Assembly: GCA_012862575.1 (NCBI GenBank)
Contig: BLSF01000013.1
Coordinates: 372,001-436,000 of the forward strand
Direction of reading: 5' to 3'
Source of the DNA: Parietichytrium sp. I65-24A
Lineage: Eukaryota > Sar > Bigyra > Thraustochytrida > Thraustochytriidae
Length of the DNA stretch: 64,000 nt
Part shown: positions 1 to 8,692 of the stretch, one piece after another
Numbering within the stretch: the stretch's first letter is position 1
Layout: every line of letters begins with the position of its first letter
Position numbers and translations under genes: made by a program
The notes under the pieces: generated by a model
The model's database searches: none
What the model was told of the DNA's origin: nothing
Seen by the model: the letters and a program-made list of their open reading frames with translations, nothing else

Positions 1-104
1 ATATTCAATCAATAGGTTATAATTTAGAGCAAATACTCCCAAAAAGTTGTTATTAGAGACAAAACACATACCCTTTCGTAGGAGGCATTCAGAGTCTACA
101 AAGT

Positions 105-2471
105 CTACTCGATAATGTGACCCAGCTGTGGCGGAACTACACGAGTTGTCTTGGCTTTAAATGGCTTACCAGGTCGATGAATGCTTGCACCTCGAAGTTG
201 TCGCTCTTGTGCGAGAAGCTGACTGGTGCTATCGTATTGGTCAAGCGCTTTGCTCGAATCGGAGTGTATCAGGCGCTCATTTTCTTTCGACCTCAAGGCT
301 GGGAAGTCTCTCAAGAAGATCATGTAATTTCTCCGCGCAGACTTGTGTTTGGCATTCACGCTCAATGCTTGCAGGTACAGCTCCTGAGCTCGATTTAAGC
401 GCTGCATGGTCTCTGGTCTAGTATCCGTCGGGTCGGTAGATTTTGCGATAAGATTTGCGAAATTTGACAGAACCGTCGCGTTGCGCGGATCAACGCGCAG
501 AGCTTTTCGATAATAATCTTCTGCTTGCTCTAATTTATTGATGCTTTTGAGCATGCTTGCATAGTTGCAAAGATTGTTAACGTGCTGTGCATCTAGGTCC
601 AAGGCTCTTCGAAACATTTTATCTGCGCGTAAAGCGTCTTTTCGAACTCTATGCAAAAATGAGGCATAGTTCCCGGCTATGTCTGCACTCTTCGGGTCGG
701 TCCTGCACGCCCTCTGAAAATACTGCTCTGCGCGATCGAACTCTTTGAGGTTATTTTTGAGAAATGTCGCATAGTTGGACAAGTTTTTGGAATTTGCTGG
801 ATCCTTTTGGATGGCATGTCTGAAGATTTTGTCCGCTTGCTCGTCCCGAGATTTTGATTGAACAGGGCTTTTTGGCTCATCGCCATTTCCTGCTGTCCAG
901 CTCTCGGAAAGGAAGAGCGCGTAATTTCCCAATACCACGGGGTCGTCACCGTCGATCTCGATCGACTTCAGGTACAGCGCTTCTGCTTCTTTAGGTCTTT
1001 TATACTTCATGTGCAACATGAGCGCCTCGTGGCCAATAGCCTTTGCGCTCCTGTCCGACGTGTCCGCTGCCAGAAGCTCTGCCGGAGTGGGGCCGGCAGC
1101 CTCTTCCCGTCTCAGCGAGTCAAGATCTGTTTCTAATCTCCGCAATGTTTCTTTCCGGACTTTTTGCGCCTCTACTCCGTAGTCGGGTCGCTGGTCTTCT
1201 TCCAAACGAACTTTTCCGATCTCCATCCGGAGCTCATGTGCCTTCTGAGCTTCCATCTGGATTAGTTTTTTGGCAAGGTCCTCTTTGGCCCAGCGTTGCA
1301 TTCGACCGTGCTTGGACGCCAGAGTGCTGTCAATGAAGAGTCCTGGCGATTGCTCAACTCGTACAAGCTCGCTTTGGATCTGCTCGAGTGACCATTCCAT
1401 TTCCTGCATTTCCACATTTTTTTCGTCATGTAGACGCAACCGGAGTGCTGCCTCTTTCCTCTGGGCCATCTCTACAATCTCTTGCTGCAAAGCGAGAATT
1501 TTCTCTTCTGCTTTGGAGATATCCTGCTTGACGCGATATTTGCGTAGTTGATACTCGTTTGAGCTCGACACAAAACTTGACATACTCTTTGAACGCTGCA
1601 ACACTGCAGGTGGGGGAGGGCCACTAGGAGGCGGAGGGATGTAGCCCACAGGGGCTCTCCGCCCTAATTCTGGCATCGTACTCCGCCGAAAAAAGCTGGA
1701 CGGCGAGAACTGGTCTTGCGGTGAAATAAATGGCACTCCATTTCCTCCAAGAGCTGACTTTCCTTGCTCTGCAGACGCAATATCATACAAGCTTTTCGCG
1801 AATTCTCGGACCCAAACGTCGTCAGTTGACTGGTGTGAAGATAGAGGTTCAGTCGTCTCCTCCTTCTCCTCAAGCTTGATGGCTGAGGGCTGTGAAGTCG
1901 TTTTCTTGTGAGTTCGCGAGTGAATAACAAGATGCGCCACCTGTTTAAAAGATTTCTGACAATGTTCACAGGTGAATTCTGAGAGGCTCGTCAAATTCTT
2001 CTCCTTGATTCCTTCCCTTTCTTTGACTGCGTTTGCATACTCCTTGGCTTGATAATGGGCGCTCGGTGGCGCTGGCCCGCTCGGTAGTTTTCGTTTGGGG
2101 AGCCGTGATGCAGGTTTTCTCTCCTCCTGGGACTGGATCTGATCGACCACCGGCCCGCCAGCAGCAGGTGAGGCGTTTGTTGGCGGCGGGACACGATGGC
2201 GTACGTTTTGATTCCCACTTGTTGCGGATACGTCTTGCTGAGAGGGAGGAGGGGGAACCCACGCTGACGTGGGTTTCTTCCCTGGGGCAATGTCAACTGG
2301 AGGAGGGGGAACAAAGCCAGGCCGATTTTGGCCATGCTGAATATACCTTTGCGTTAGCGTCCTTTGTCGTTCGTCTGCCCTCAGACCAGGCGTTCGGGTG
2401 TCTACACCTAGCCTTTTGAGCTCTTTGGTCAGTCCTGTCAAGCTTGACACGTCCGCAAGCTTGCCCGCCAT
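105..2471 (-). CDS. C2H2 zinc-finger, coiled-coil and TPR repeat protein (788 aa)
   Basis: Single-exon gene with an ATG start. Residues 1-150 are proline-rich with several PPPP tracts. One classical C2H2 zinc finger lies at about 166-188 (C-x2-C-x12-H-x3-H, ending in an HTHKK-like linker). A charged Glu/Gln/Arg-rich coiled coil covers about 310-470. From about 475 to 750 there is a run of TPR-like helical hairpins with a recurring signature (A-x-x-Y/F-x-x-A-L...NYA-x-F/L), at least five repeats. The combination suggests a scaffold that binds peptides through the TPRs and DNA, RNA or protein through the lone finger; this role is inferred. I do not recognise a named orthologue. The gene is divergent from the membrane-protein gene that starts at 3162 and shares a 690-bp spacer with it. 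Confidence 0.85.
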   Translation of the reverse strand: MAGKLADVSSLTGLTKELKRLGVDTRTPGLRADERQRTLTQRYIQHGQNRPGFVPPPPVDIAPGKKPTSAWVPPPPSQQDVSATSGNQNVRHRVPPPTNASPAAGGPVVDQIQSQEERKPASRLPKRKLPSGPAPPSAHYQAKEYANAVKEREGIKEKNLTSLSEFTCEHCQKSFKQVAHLVIHSRTHKKTTSQPSAIKLEEKEETTEPLSSHQSTDDVWVREFAKSLYDIASAEQGKSALGGNGVPFISPQDQFSPSSFFRRSTMPELGRRAPVGYIPPPPSGPPPPAVLQRSKSMSSFVSSSNEYQLRKYRVKQDISKAEEKILALQQEIVEMAQRKEAALRLRLHDEKNVEMQEMEWSLEQIQSELVRVEQSPGLFIDSTLASKHGRMQRWAKEDLAKKLIQMEAQKAHELRMEIGKVRLEEDQRPDYGVEAQKVRKETLRRLETDLDSLRREEAAGPTPAELLAADTSDRSAKAIGHEALMLHMKYKRPKEAEALYLKSIEIDGDDPVVLGNYALFLSESWTAGNGDEPKSPVQSKSRDEQADKIFRHAIQKDPANSKNLSNYATFLKNNLKEFDRAEQYFQRACRTDPKSADIAGNYASFLHRVRKDALRADKMFRRALDLDAQHVNNLCNYASMLKSINKLEQAEDYYRKALRVDPRNATVLSNFANLIAKSTDPTDTRPETMQRLNRAQELYLQALSVNAKHKSARRNYMIFLRDFPALRSKENERLIHSDSSKALDQYDSTSQLLAQERQLRGASIHRPGKPFKAKTTRVVPPQLGHIIE

Positions 2472-3161
2472 CCTAGGTCACTCTCCCGCGAACACTCCTC
2501 CACTTCGCTACTCGGCAAACTTTTGCTGCACCTCGTGCGACTGCCTATCTGGCCCCCGCTGCGTTATTGGAGACCGAGTCCCATGCACACCACTCCTGTC
2601 GCCAGGTGCTCAACCGAGTCGGAAGCAGGAATCAACAAATGTTCTGACTGTGAACGCATGGACTTTGACACGGCCCATGGCGTGCCTACGCGACCCGGGT
2701 AATGGTACCGCATACTTTGTACTTTGCGCAAGTGCTATTGGAAGAGCGAATGCATGAATGAGCAAAATAAACGAACGAATGAACGAACGAATCAAGGTGA
2801 GCTTAGATAAGATAAGACCAGCCACAACACCCGTGGTTTCTGTTCAATTGAAAGTTACAGAGGTCAGCTTCCGTCTGTGCTCAACGGATACAAATAGACT
2901 TATCGTTAGGTGGTGAGTAAGATCTTTTTGGAAACGTCTACAGTGAGTGAGACTTGGTCACAATAGGCTGTGGTGGCCGCCACGATAACTTTTGACTGCG
3001 GCGAGCAATGGGGTGAAAAAGGTGGCTTGTTATTGTTAAAGCGAATGCCGAGCACGTCTTTGGCGTAAAGGTAGATGAAACGTTAAGACAGACAAACGTC
3101 GTATGGAGTGCGCGAAAAGCTTGAAGAGCGAGGGGCGAGCACGAGCTTGCTTGGCGCGGGA
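2472..3161. other. divergent intergenic spacer
   Basis: This 690-bp stretch lies between two genes transcribed away from each other and probably holds both promoters. It contains a short run of GAAC/GAAT repeats (about 2770-2795) and no TATA box that I would trust. No additional coding sequence was seen. Confidence 0.6.
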
Positions 3162-5162
3162 ATGGGTTGGAGAAAGTCCAGACGAGTGGAGCCCGACGTG
3201 AGCCAGGAGGCTGTCAAGCCTGGGAATGACTGGGACAAGGTGTCTTCGGCAAGTATTCTGCACTCCTACCCGATTTCGTTTGCTCCAGGGCAAGGCGAGC
3301 AAAATGGCGCCGCGGCAGAGGTGAGAGCGAGAAATTTATCGCCGTTTGGGGCGATGAAAAGACTTACGCAACTTCGGAGAGACGTTCGCGGGGATCTCAA
3401 GAGAATGGCCAAGGAGAGCGAAGTGAATTGCTTTGAAAACGGCCCATCAAACGTGAGCCTCTTCTGGCAAGATAGCATTTTTCTATGGATCGACTTTTTC
3501 CAGATTCATGGCTTGTTCTGGCTCCTCGCCAGATCGTGGGGCTGGCCGACATCATACTTGAAGTTTTCCAGCTTTACGCTGCTATTCAACCTGGACTTTT
3601 GGTCTTTGTGGCAGTTCTCGTCCGAAACGACAAACAGAGCACCTGGAGGTTTTACTTTGTACGTATTGGCATCTTTCTCATTCCTTTTATGTCTGCCGGT
3701 TCTCATGCTCGTGGGAATGGCTAGCGGTGTCAAATGTTTGGCTCGAGTCAGGCGCACGCTGAATCTTATCAACATCCACTACTGGACTTGTCGCTGGACA
3801 GAAATCATGGTGGTTCCCTGCGTTTTCACATTTCTTCGTTCTGTGCAATGCGTCACGGATGTCAACGTGGTCACACTCCTAGATGCCAGGACGCCAGAGC
3901 TTAGAGCGGAGCTACAGTGCTTTTCTGCAGCTCATTGGATCTCGGTCTGTTTCGCGATTCCGATGGCAGCGGCTGCAATGTATCTCGGCCTATACACCAT
4001 TTTTAAGCGCACCAGAGACGGGCTTGCTTCGAGAAATGGCAGCGTACACGAAGAGTACATCCAGCAGAAGGAGCTAGAGTGGATGCTTAAGCTAAGCCCC
4101 GAGTGGTTCTTCGACCATTTCAGACACTTCACCTCGTTCAAGCGTATCGGGTCGTACACGTGGCTATTACTTGCGGTGCGAAGAGTGGTCTTGCTCGTGT
4201 ACGTCGCGTTTTCCTCGAGCGCAGAGCCGGCGAGTTTGATTCTGGGGTACTGCTTCGTGGCAGTTTGCGTTTGGTTTGTTCTGACACGTCCATTTCGGTA
4301 CAGCGCGTCCAATCGATTGTTGATCTGGATGGAACTCAACCTCTTGGTAAACCTGTACCTTGGTAGCCAATCCTCTGCGGGAGTGCAAAATGCAATGATG
4401 GTCGGAGCCACGCTCTCTAGAGTGTTGTTTGCGACAAATGTTTTCGGATTTGGGTTCGGGGCGTTGGTGCTTCCTATTATTCTTGCCATTGAGAAGGGCG
4501 CATTGTTTTCCCTGTCCCGGAACAAGCGCTTGTATTACATCTGGCCAACCAATCTTTTGCTCGTAAACGAAACGCTTTGCGATGAAAGAGCCTGCAAATG
4601 GATCCAAGCTGTGCATAAGGCCAAACATCACTTGAACAAGCAACTTCTTACTCAGGATTTGCTGTTTCCAGTGCATGAGACGAAAAAGCACACAGACACG
4701 CTTGCTAAAAACTTGGAGGAGGCAACCCGGTCGAAAAGCATCTTGGTGCGAACGATTCAAGACACGCTCAACGAGTGTTATGCCGCCATTGATGTGAAAC
4801 ACAAGCACTCTCTGTTCCCGAATGCAGACCTGGAAGAGTTGCTGCCTGCATTTTCTAGAACTGCGTCAAAATGGGATAAAGAGCTGTTGTTAATGAATCC
4901 TGTGAAAGCGAAAATAATGCGCAAGCTACGCATTTTCTCGGTTTGGGCAAACAAGAGCTCTGGAGCAGCATGGCCTGCTGCAGTTCTTCAAATGGAAAAG
5001 AAAAAGGTTTTCACTTCGTTGGATGAGTGCCTGGCTTGTCCGGAGCTTGACTTTGACATGCTCGCCAAACTGCGCCATCGTCTTCGCTCCATGCCAGAGG
5101 ACGACGAGATTAATGCACGTATTGCGAAGATTGATGACTGTATTGTAGAGCAATTCAGGTGA
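3162..5162 (+). CDS. polytopic membrane protein with cytosolic tail (666 aa)
   Basis: The first in-frame ATG is at 3162; the frame is open a little further upstream but without an ATG. About 110 polar residues precede eight or nine hydrophobic segments, spread over roughly residues 110-450. Several carry aromatic and small residues, and a short FLRSVQC-like motif follows the fourth. About 200 charged residues then form a cytosolic-type C-terminus. The pattern resembles the multi-pass C-terminal module of large stramenopile and alveolate surface proteins, which is sometimes annotated as TRP-like. No pore or ligand motif could be identified, so transport or sensing is only a guess. The gene is convergent with the MaoC gene, leaving 59 bp between stop codons, so the 3' UTRs must overlap or be extremely short. 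Confidence 0.8.
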   Translation: MGWRKSRRVEPDVSQEAVKPGNDWDKVSSASILHSYPISFAPGQGEQNGAAAEVRARNLSPFGAMKRLTQLRRDVRGDLKRMAKESEVNCFENGPSNVSLFWQDSIFLWIDFFQIHGLFWLLARSWGWPTSYLKFSSFTLLFNLDFWSLWQFSSETTNRAPGGFTLYVLASFSFLLCLPVLMLVGMASGVKCLARVRRTLNLINIHYWTCRWTEIMVVPCVFTFLRSVQCVTDVNVVTLLDARTPELRAELQCFSAAHWISVCFAIPMAAAAMYLGLYTIFKRTRDGLASRNGSVHEEYIQQKELEWMLKLSPEWFFDHFRHFTSFKRIGSYTWLLLAVRRVVLLVYVAFSSSAEPASLILGYCFVAVCVWFVLTRPFRYSASNRLLIWMELNLLVNLYLGSQSSAGVQNAMMVGATLSRVLFATNVFGFGFGALVLPIILAIEKGALFSLSRNKRLYYIWPTNLLLVNETLCDERACKWIQAVHKAKHHLNKQLLTQDLLFPVHETKKHTDTLAKNLEEATRSKSILVRTIQDTLNECYAAIDVKHKHSLFPNADLEELLPAFSRTASKWDKELLLMNPVKAKIMRKLRIFSVWANKSSGAAWPAAVLQMEKKKVFTSLDECLACPELDFDMLAKLRHRLRSMPEDDEINARIAKIDDCIVEQFR

Positions 5163-5221
5163 AAAACGTAATCGGGTGTCATTTTTACATAAATGTTATT
5201 TTCATAGTAAAGAAATGAAAT

Positions 5222-6151
5222 TCACAACGACGATTGAGGAGAAGGGGGAAGAACTTCCAAGACGCCATCACGGAGCACAATCTGTCCGTCCGGGAGTGCA
5301 ACTTCGAACTCGATTCGCAGAGCCGACTCAGAACTGCAATTATAACGAAGTATTGCATTGGTTGAGTCATCAGTCAAATAAAGCGGCTTGGAGAAAGCGC
5401 AAGAGATTTTTGAAATGTACTCAGCTTTGCCGAGCGCCACTTTGTCGATCAAGCGCGAGACCGCAATGCCAAGAACTGCGAGGCCGTTCATTGTGCGAGC
5501 AGGAAGGCCTGCCTTTTGTGCATAACCAATGTTTGTGTGAACATTCACTGCGACTGACGGGCTTGCCGCGGAAAAGGGGTTTCGGATGCATGCATCCCAT
5601 ACATGAGCAGCAGTTGGCGGGACTGCAATTTCCATGATTTTGTCTAACGTACGAGTTTCACTGCTGTGTCTTCCAGGCGAAGCTTGTCTCGGGGATGCAG
5701 AACGAGCAGAGCTTTTCATACCGAGAACCACACCCCCAAAGAAGCCCTGAGCAACAGATTCGCCGTTATGATCCTTGTGCTCGATTCGCACGCCAACGTG
5801 AACTCCATTTCGCCTTTGCTGGATGGAATCGATGAATGCCTCGGATGAAACCTCCTCGTCGGCTCTGAGTGCCCTTCGAAAGTTCAGTTCGCACAAATGG
5901 TGCACAAAGGTGTGCTTCACAAGCTCTTGTTTCGTGACTCCCGCCTCATGGATTGCCTTGAACGCCGACAAAAGCTCGACAGTCGCAGCGAGGAACACTG
6001 GGTGGACGAGCGGAACTCGTCCGCTCCTCGTGTCCATGAAAGCCGGCGAGGCATCCTGACACCCAGCGCTGAAATTCATGCACCAAGGCACATTCAATAC
6101 CGTCTTCCTGGCCGGCAGGGCCAGCCCTATGGCCGACGCTTCCAATGGCAT
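5222..6151 (-). CDS. MaoC-like double hot-dog hydratase-family protein
   Basis: About 309 aa from the ATG at 6151. The open frame continues upstream to 6385 without another ATG, so an upstream exon is possible. The N-terminal half (SAGCQDASPAFMD ... LVHPVFLAA) resembles the first, substrate-binding hot-dog of hydratase-2 enzymes. The second half contains NVHTNIGYAQKAGLP followed by MNGL, which matches the hydratase motif region (normally D-x-N-P-L-H ... A ... HGL). The His of that motif is present but the catalytic Asp position is Val and the following Asn-Pro is Val-Asn. The fold assignment is fairly safe. Enoyl-CoA hydratase activity is doubtful because of the missing acid, so a thioesterase-like or binding role is an alternative. 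Confidence 0.7.
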   Translation of the reverse strand: MPLEASAIGLALPARKTVLNVPWCMNFSAGCQDASPAFMDTRSGRVPLVHPVFLAATVELLSAFKAIHEAGVTKQELVKHTFVHHLCELNFRRALRADEEVSSEAFIDSIQQRRNGVHVGVRIEHKDHNGESVAQGFFGGVVLGMKSSARSASPRQASPGRHSSETRTLDKIMEIAVPPTAAHVWDACIRNPFSAASPSVAVNVHTNIGYAQKAGLPARTMNGLAVLGIAVSRLIDKVALGKAEYISKISCAFSKPLYLTDDSTNAILRYNCSSESALRIEFEVALPDGQIVLRDGVLEVLPPSPQSSL

Positions 6152-6481
6152 CCCACCTCGCGCTCCCGGTTTCCTCGCTTTCTTCCGTTCCCGACACCCG
6201 GAAGACCCGGAAGGGATGAAAGGATCGGTCTGACCTGCTTGTTCGTAGTACCTTAGTTTGACAGTAGACGAAACGTTGGAAGAGAATGTACACCAGAAGC
6301 TACGAACAAGGTGCCTTCGCTTGCAGTGCGTGAAATGACAATGGGGACAATGCAGCCAACAAAGAAAGCAAGGAGAGACAGACAAGCGATTATTTTTAGA
6401 TAAATGAGACTTTCGGGAAGGAAAAAGTCGAATTACAAATGGAAATAGTACGTACAGAGAAAAGGTGTCTGGAGAGCCAGA
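6152..6481. other. spacer between two co-oriented genes
   Basis: This 330-bp stretch holds the 5' region of the MaoC gene and the 3' flank of the reductase gene downstream of position 6482. The MaoC reading frame stays open to 6385, so part of it may be an unrecognised 5' exon. Nothing else was seen. Confidence 0.4.
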
Positions 6482-8026
6482 TTATTGCTGCAATTTGACG
6501 CCGAGGTCATAAGCTCGGGCCTCCATAGCCTTCTGAGTCTTCTGCAGCGACTCGGCCCTTTCGTGGAGATCAATCTTGAGCTTTTCGATCTGTGCTTTAA
6601 GATCCTCCATTTCCTTGTTGGCAGTCACAAGAACCTGGTCAGTGTGGATGACATCTTCGCCCTGGTGCTCAACGACGCTCAATTTGTGGTCAGCGGCTTT
6701 CTCTAGAAGCTTTCTCAGCTGAAGGTACGATCGGATGACCTTCCATTCGCCGTGACTCTCCTCAGTCTCAAGGTCGCGCACCAAAAAGAACGGAGCAGTT
6801 GCAACGCCAAAGAACTTTGCAAGCTTGGAACCTTCGCTGGACGAATCCAACACATCCGCCACAAGAGTGCTTCCGATCAAGTGCGACAAGCTGTCCTTCT
6901 CCATCTTTTCGCTGACGTCGTTGCACTTTCTGCAGTAGGTGCCATCCTCGGTGAGTTTTTTCACCATGATGACCGCAAGATCAGTGTCAGCGTGAACGCG
7001 AGTCAACCCCAAAGCCTTGACTCCAGTTTTTTTCAAGGACTCTGGGCGGAGTTCTTCCTCTTCGACTTTCGTGGCTTTTGGGGCTGGAGCGGGTGCCGCC
7101 TGAACAGGAACCGCCACTGGGACTGGGATAGGAATTGCGGCAACTGGCTCATGACTATCTACGTGGAGACCGCATTCCTGAAACTTGCCACCAAAGCGAG
7201 TCGCGCGTGCGTCCTCACCCTCTTGGACTGGGCGAGAAGAGTGCCAATCTCCGACGGTGACGTAGCCCTTCGCGCGAAGAGGGTGCTGGGGCAGATCAAA
7301 TCTGTCCATGTATTGATCAACATCCTCGTCAGTCATCCTGAGAATCGGCAGAAGCTTGAAGCGGCCCTGCTGAAAGCCGACCGGTGCCATGTTTGCCCTT
7401 GCCGAGGTTTGGCTTGCGCGCAAACCAGAGAGAAGGGCGAGGGGGTTTGGCTTGAGAGCATCGAGCCCAGCCTTGAGTGGCTCGACTTTCCTCATGCGCC
7501 CGTACAGGCCATGCGATTCCGCGTCGTCCTTCTCCCAGAGCTTGCCATAAACAGCCTCCATGCGCGCTGGAGTCCACTTTGTGTTGGAAGAGACGTGCAG
7601 ATTCAAGTTGAGTGTGTCCGAAAGCTCCTGTGCATATCTGTAGGTCTCGGCAGGGAGGTAACCAGTGTCCACCCACACGACAGGGATGTCGGGCTTGACT
7701 TGAGTTGCCAAATGCAACAACACTGCGCTCTGAATGCCAAACGAGGTGCTCATCGCAATTCTGCCGTCAAACTCAGACATTGCCCACTTGAGGACGTCCA
7801 TGGGGTCATTTAAATGTGCCTGAACCTCGTTGTTCATCCTCTGGAGGTCCATATCCAGATCGGTGTAGTTATTGACAGCAGCAGCAGGGGTCACAGACTG
7901 TTGCAAGCCCGGCAAGGTGTGGAACCCCTGAACCCGTTTCTTCTTCGCCTCATTGTAAGTTGAGGCAGGGCGAACCAACCGCTTGAACGCCCCTGTGCTC
8001 TTCCTGATGGCCAAACCGAGAGACAT
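6482..8026 (-). CDS. PAPS/APS reductase (CysH type) fused to thioredoxin-like domain
   Basis: 514 aa, single exon, ATG start. It reduces activated sulfate (PAPS or APS) to sulfite. Residues 75-290 follow E. coli CysH closely: the nucleotide-binding STSFGIQSA loop (about 93-101), VDTGYL, LLSGLRASQ, GYVTVGDWHSSRP, and the catalytic ECGLH with Cys285. The paired Cys-Cys motifs of [4Fe-4S] APS reductases are absent, so it is an iron-free PAPS-reductase or APR-B type; substrate preference cannot be read from sequence. An Ala/Pro/Val linker (295-320) leads to a thioredoxin-like domain with a CRKC motif (365-368) and a TAP cis-proline (410-412), a built-in electron donor. The last 50 residues form a coiled coil. 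The basic N-terminus may target an organelle. ATP sulfurylase lies at 45474-46788. Confidence 0.93.
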   Translation of the reverse strand: MSLGLAIRKSTGAFKRLVRPASTYNEAKKKRVQGFHTLPGLQQSVTPAAAVNNYTDLDMDLQRMNNEVQAHLNDPMDVLKWAMSEFDGRIAMSTSFGIQSAVLLHLATQVKPDIPVVWVDTGYLPAETYRYAQELSDTLNLNLHVSSNTKWTPARMEAVYGKLWEKDDAESHGLYGRMRKVEPLKAGLDALKPNPLALLSGLRASQTSARANMAPVGFQQGRFKLLPILRMTDEDVDQYMDRFDLPQHPLRAKGYVTVGDWHSSRPVQEGEDARATRFGGKFQECGLHVDSHEPVAAIPIPVPVAVPVQAAPAPAPKATKVEEEELRPESLKKTGVKALGLTRVHADTDLAVIMVKKLTEDGTYCRKCNDVSEKMEKDSLSHLIGSTLVADVLDSSSEGSKLAKFFGVATAPFFLVRDLETEESHGEWKVIRSYLQLRKLLEKAADHKLSVVEHQGEDVIHTDQVLVTANKEMEDLKAQIEKLKIDLHERAESLQKTQKAMEARAYDLGVKLQQ

Positions 8027-8320
8027 CTTCCCAACCGCGCACGTAAAGGCAGGCTTCGTTCTGCTCGCCGTTCAATTATAGACAGACTATCAATTGGAGT
8101 TTGCTGCTCCTTGCAACGGAAGGGACGAAGGTCAGGTCTTTACAACCGGGATGACGATGTTCGAGCCAAGCCAAAGTGATACGTGTGAGTAGTAGATAAC
8201 TCTGTATACACACCTTGCCTGATGTTGCCGCCGTGACTGGTGGCCCCGTAGTCGGGTGTTAGGTGTTAGTCCGCTCGAGCTCTTATCTCGCTGGCTACCT
8301 TAGTCGGCAGGAAGGAAAGC

Positions 8321-8408
8321 TCTTCGTTCCTCTGTCTCTCCTCCTCCTTAGACTCCTTAGACCTTTTCTTCCCTTTTCTTTCCTCCTCCCTTCCTTTCTT
8401 CCTTTCTT
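8321..8408. repeat. polypyrimidine (CT-rich) tract
   Basis: Almost uninterrupted pyrimidines on the + strand, with TCC, TTTC and CTCC runs. Low-complexity sequence; no gene is disrupted. Confidence 0.85.
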
Positions 8409-8672
8409 CGCTGTGACGATGTGGTCCTGATTCTCCAATTCCTCGTTTGGTGTTTGGAGTGTTTGGAGAGAGGAGAACTGTGGACTCGTCGAGCGGCGAG
8501 TGTCGAGTGTCAGCACAGCACCAGTTCAAGTGTAGAACGGGATAGAGCTACAGACCGCCGACGTGAACCTCACTCACCTCTCGAGCTGGCTGAATGAGCT
8601 GAATGGCTCGAGAGACTCTCACCCACTCTTCCTTCAGTCCGCGCATGTGATGCACGGTTATTCGAGAGACAG

Positions 8673-8692
8673 AGAGAGTACTGGTACTCTCT
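8673..8692. repeat. GTAC-type inverted repeat
   Basis: Two 9-bp arms, AGAGAGTAC and GTACTCTCT, are exact reverse complements separated by TG. It is one member of the GTAC-rich palindromes seen in several spacers of this window. Confidence 0.8.

Noticed and set aside
6752-7813. 353-codon open frame on the + strand
   Set aside because: It is exactly antisense to the well-supported CysH-type reductase and has no family features.
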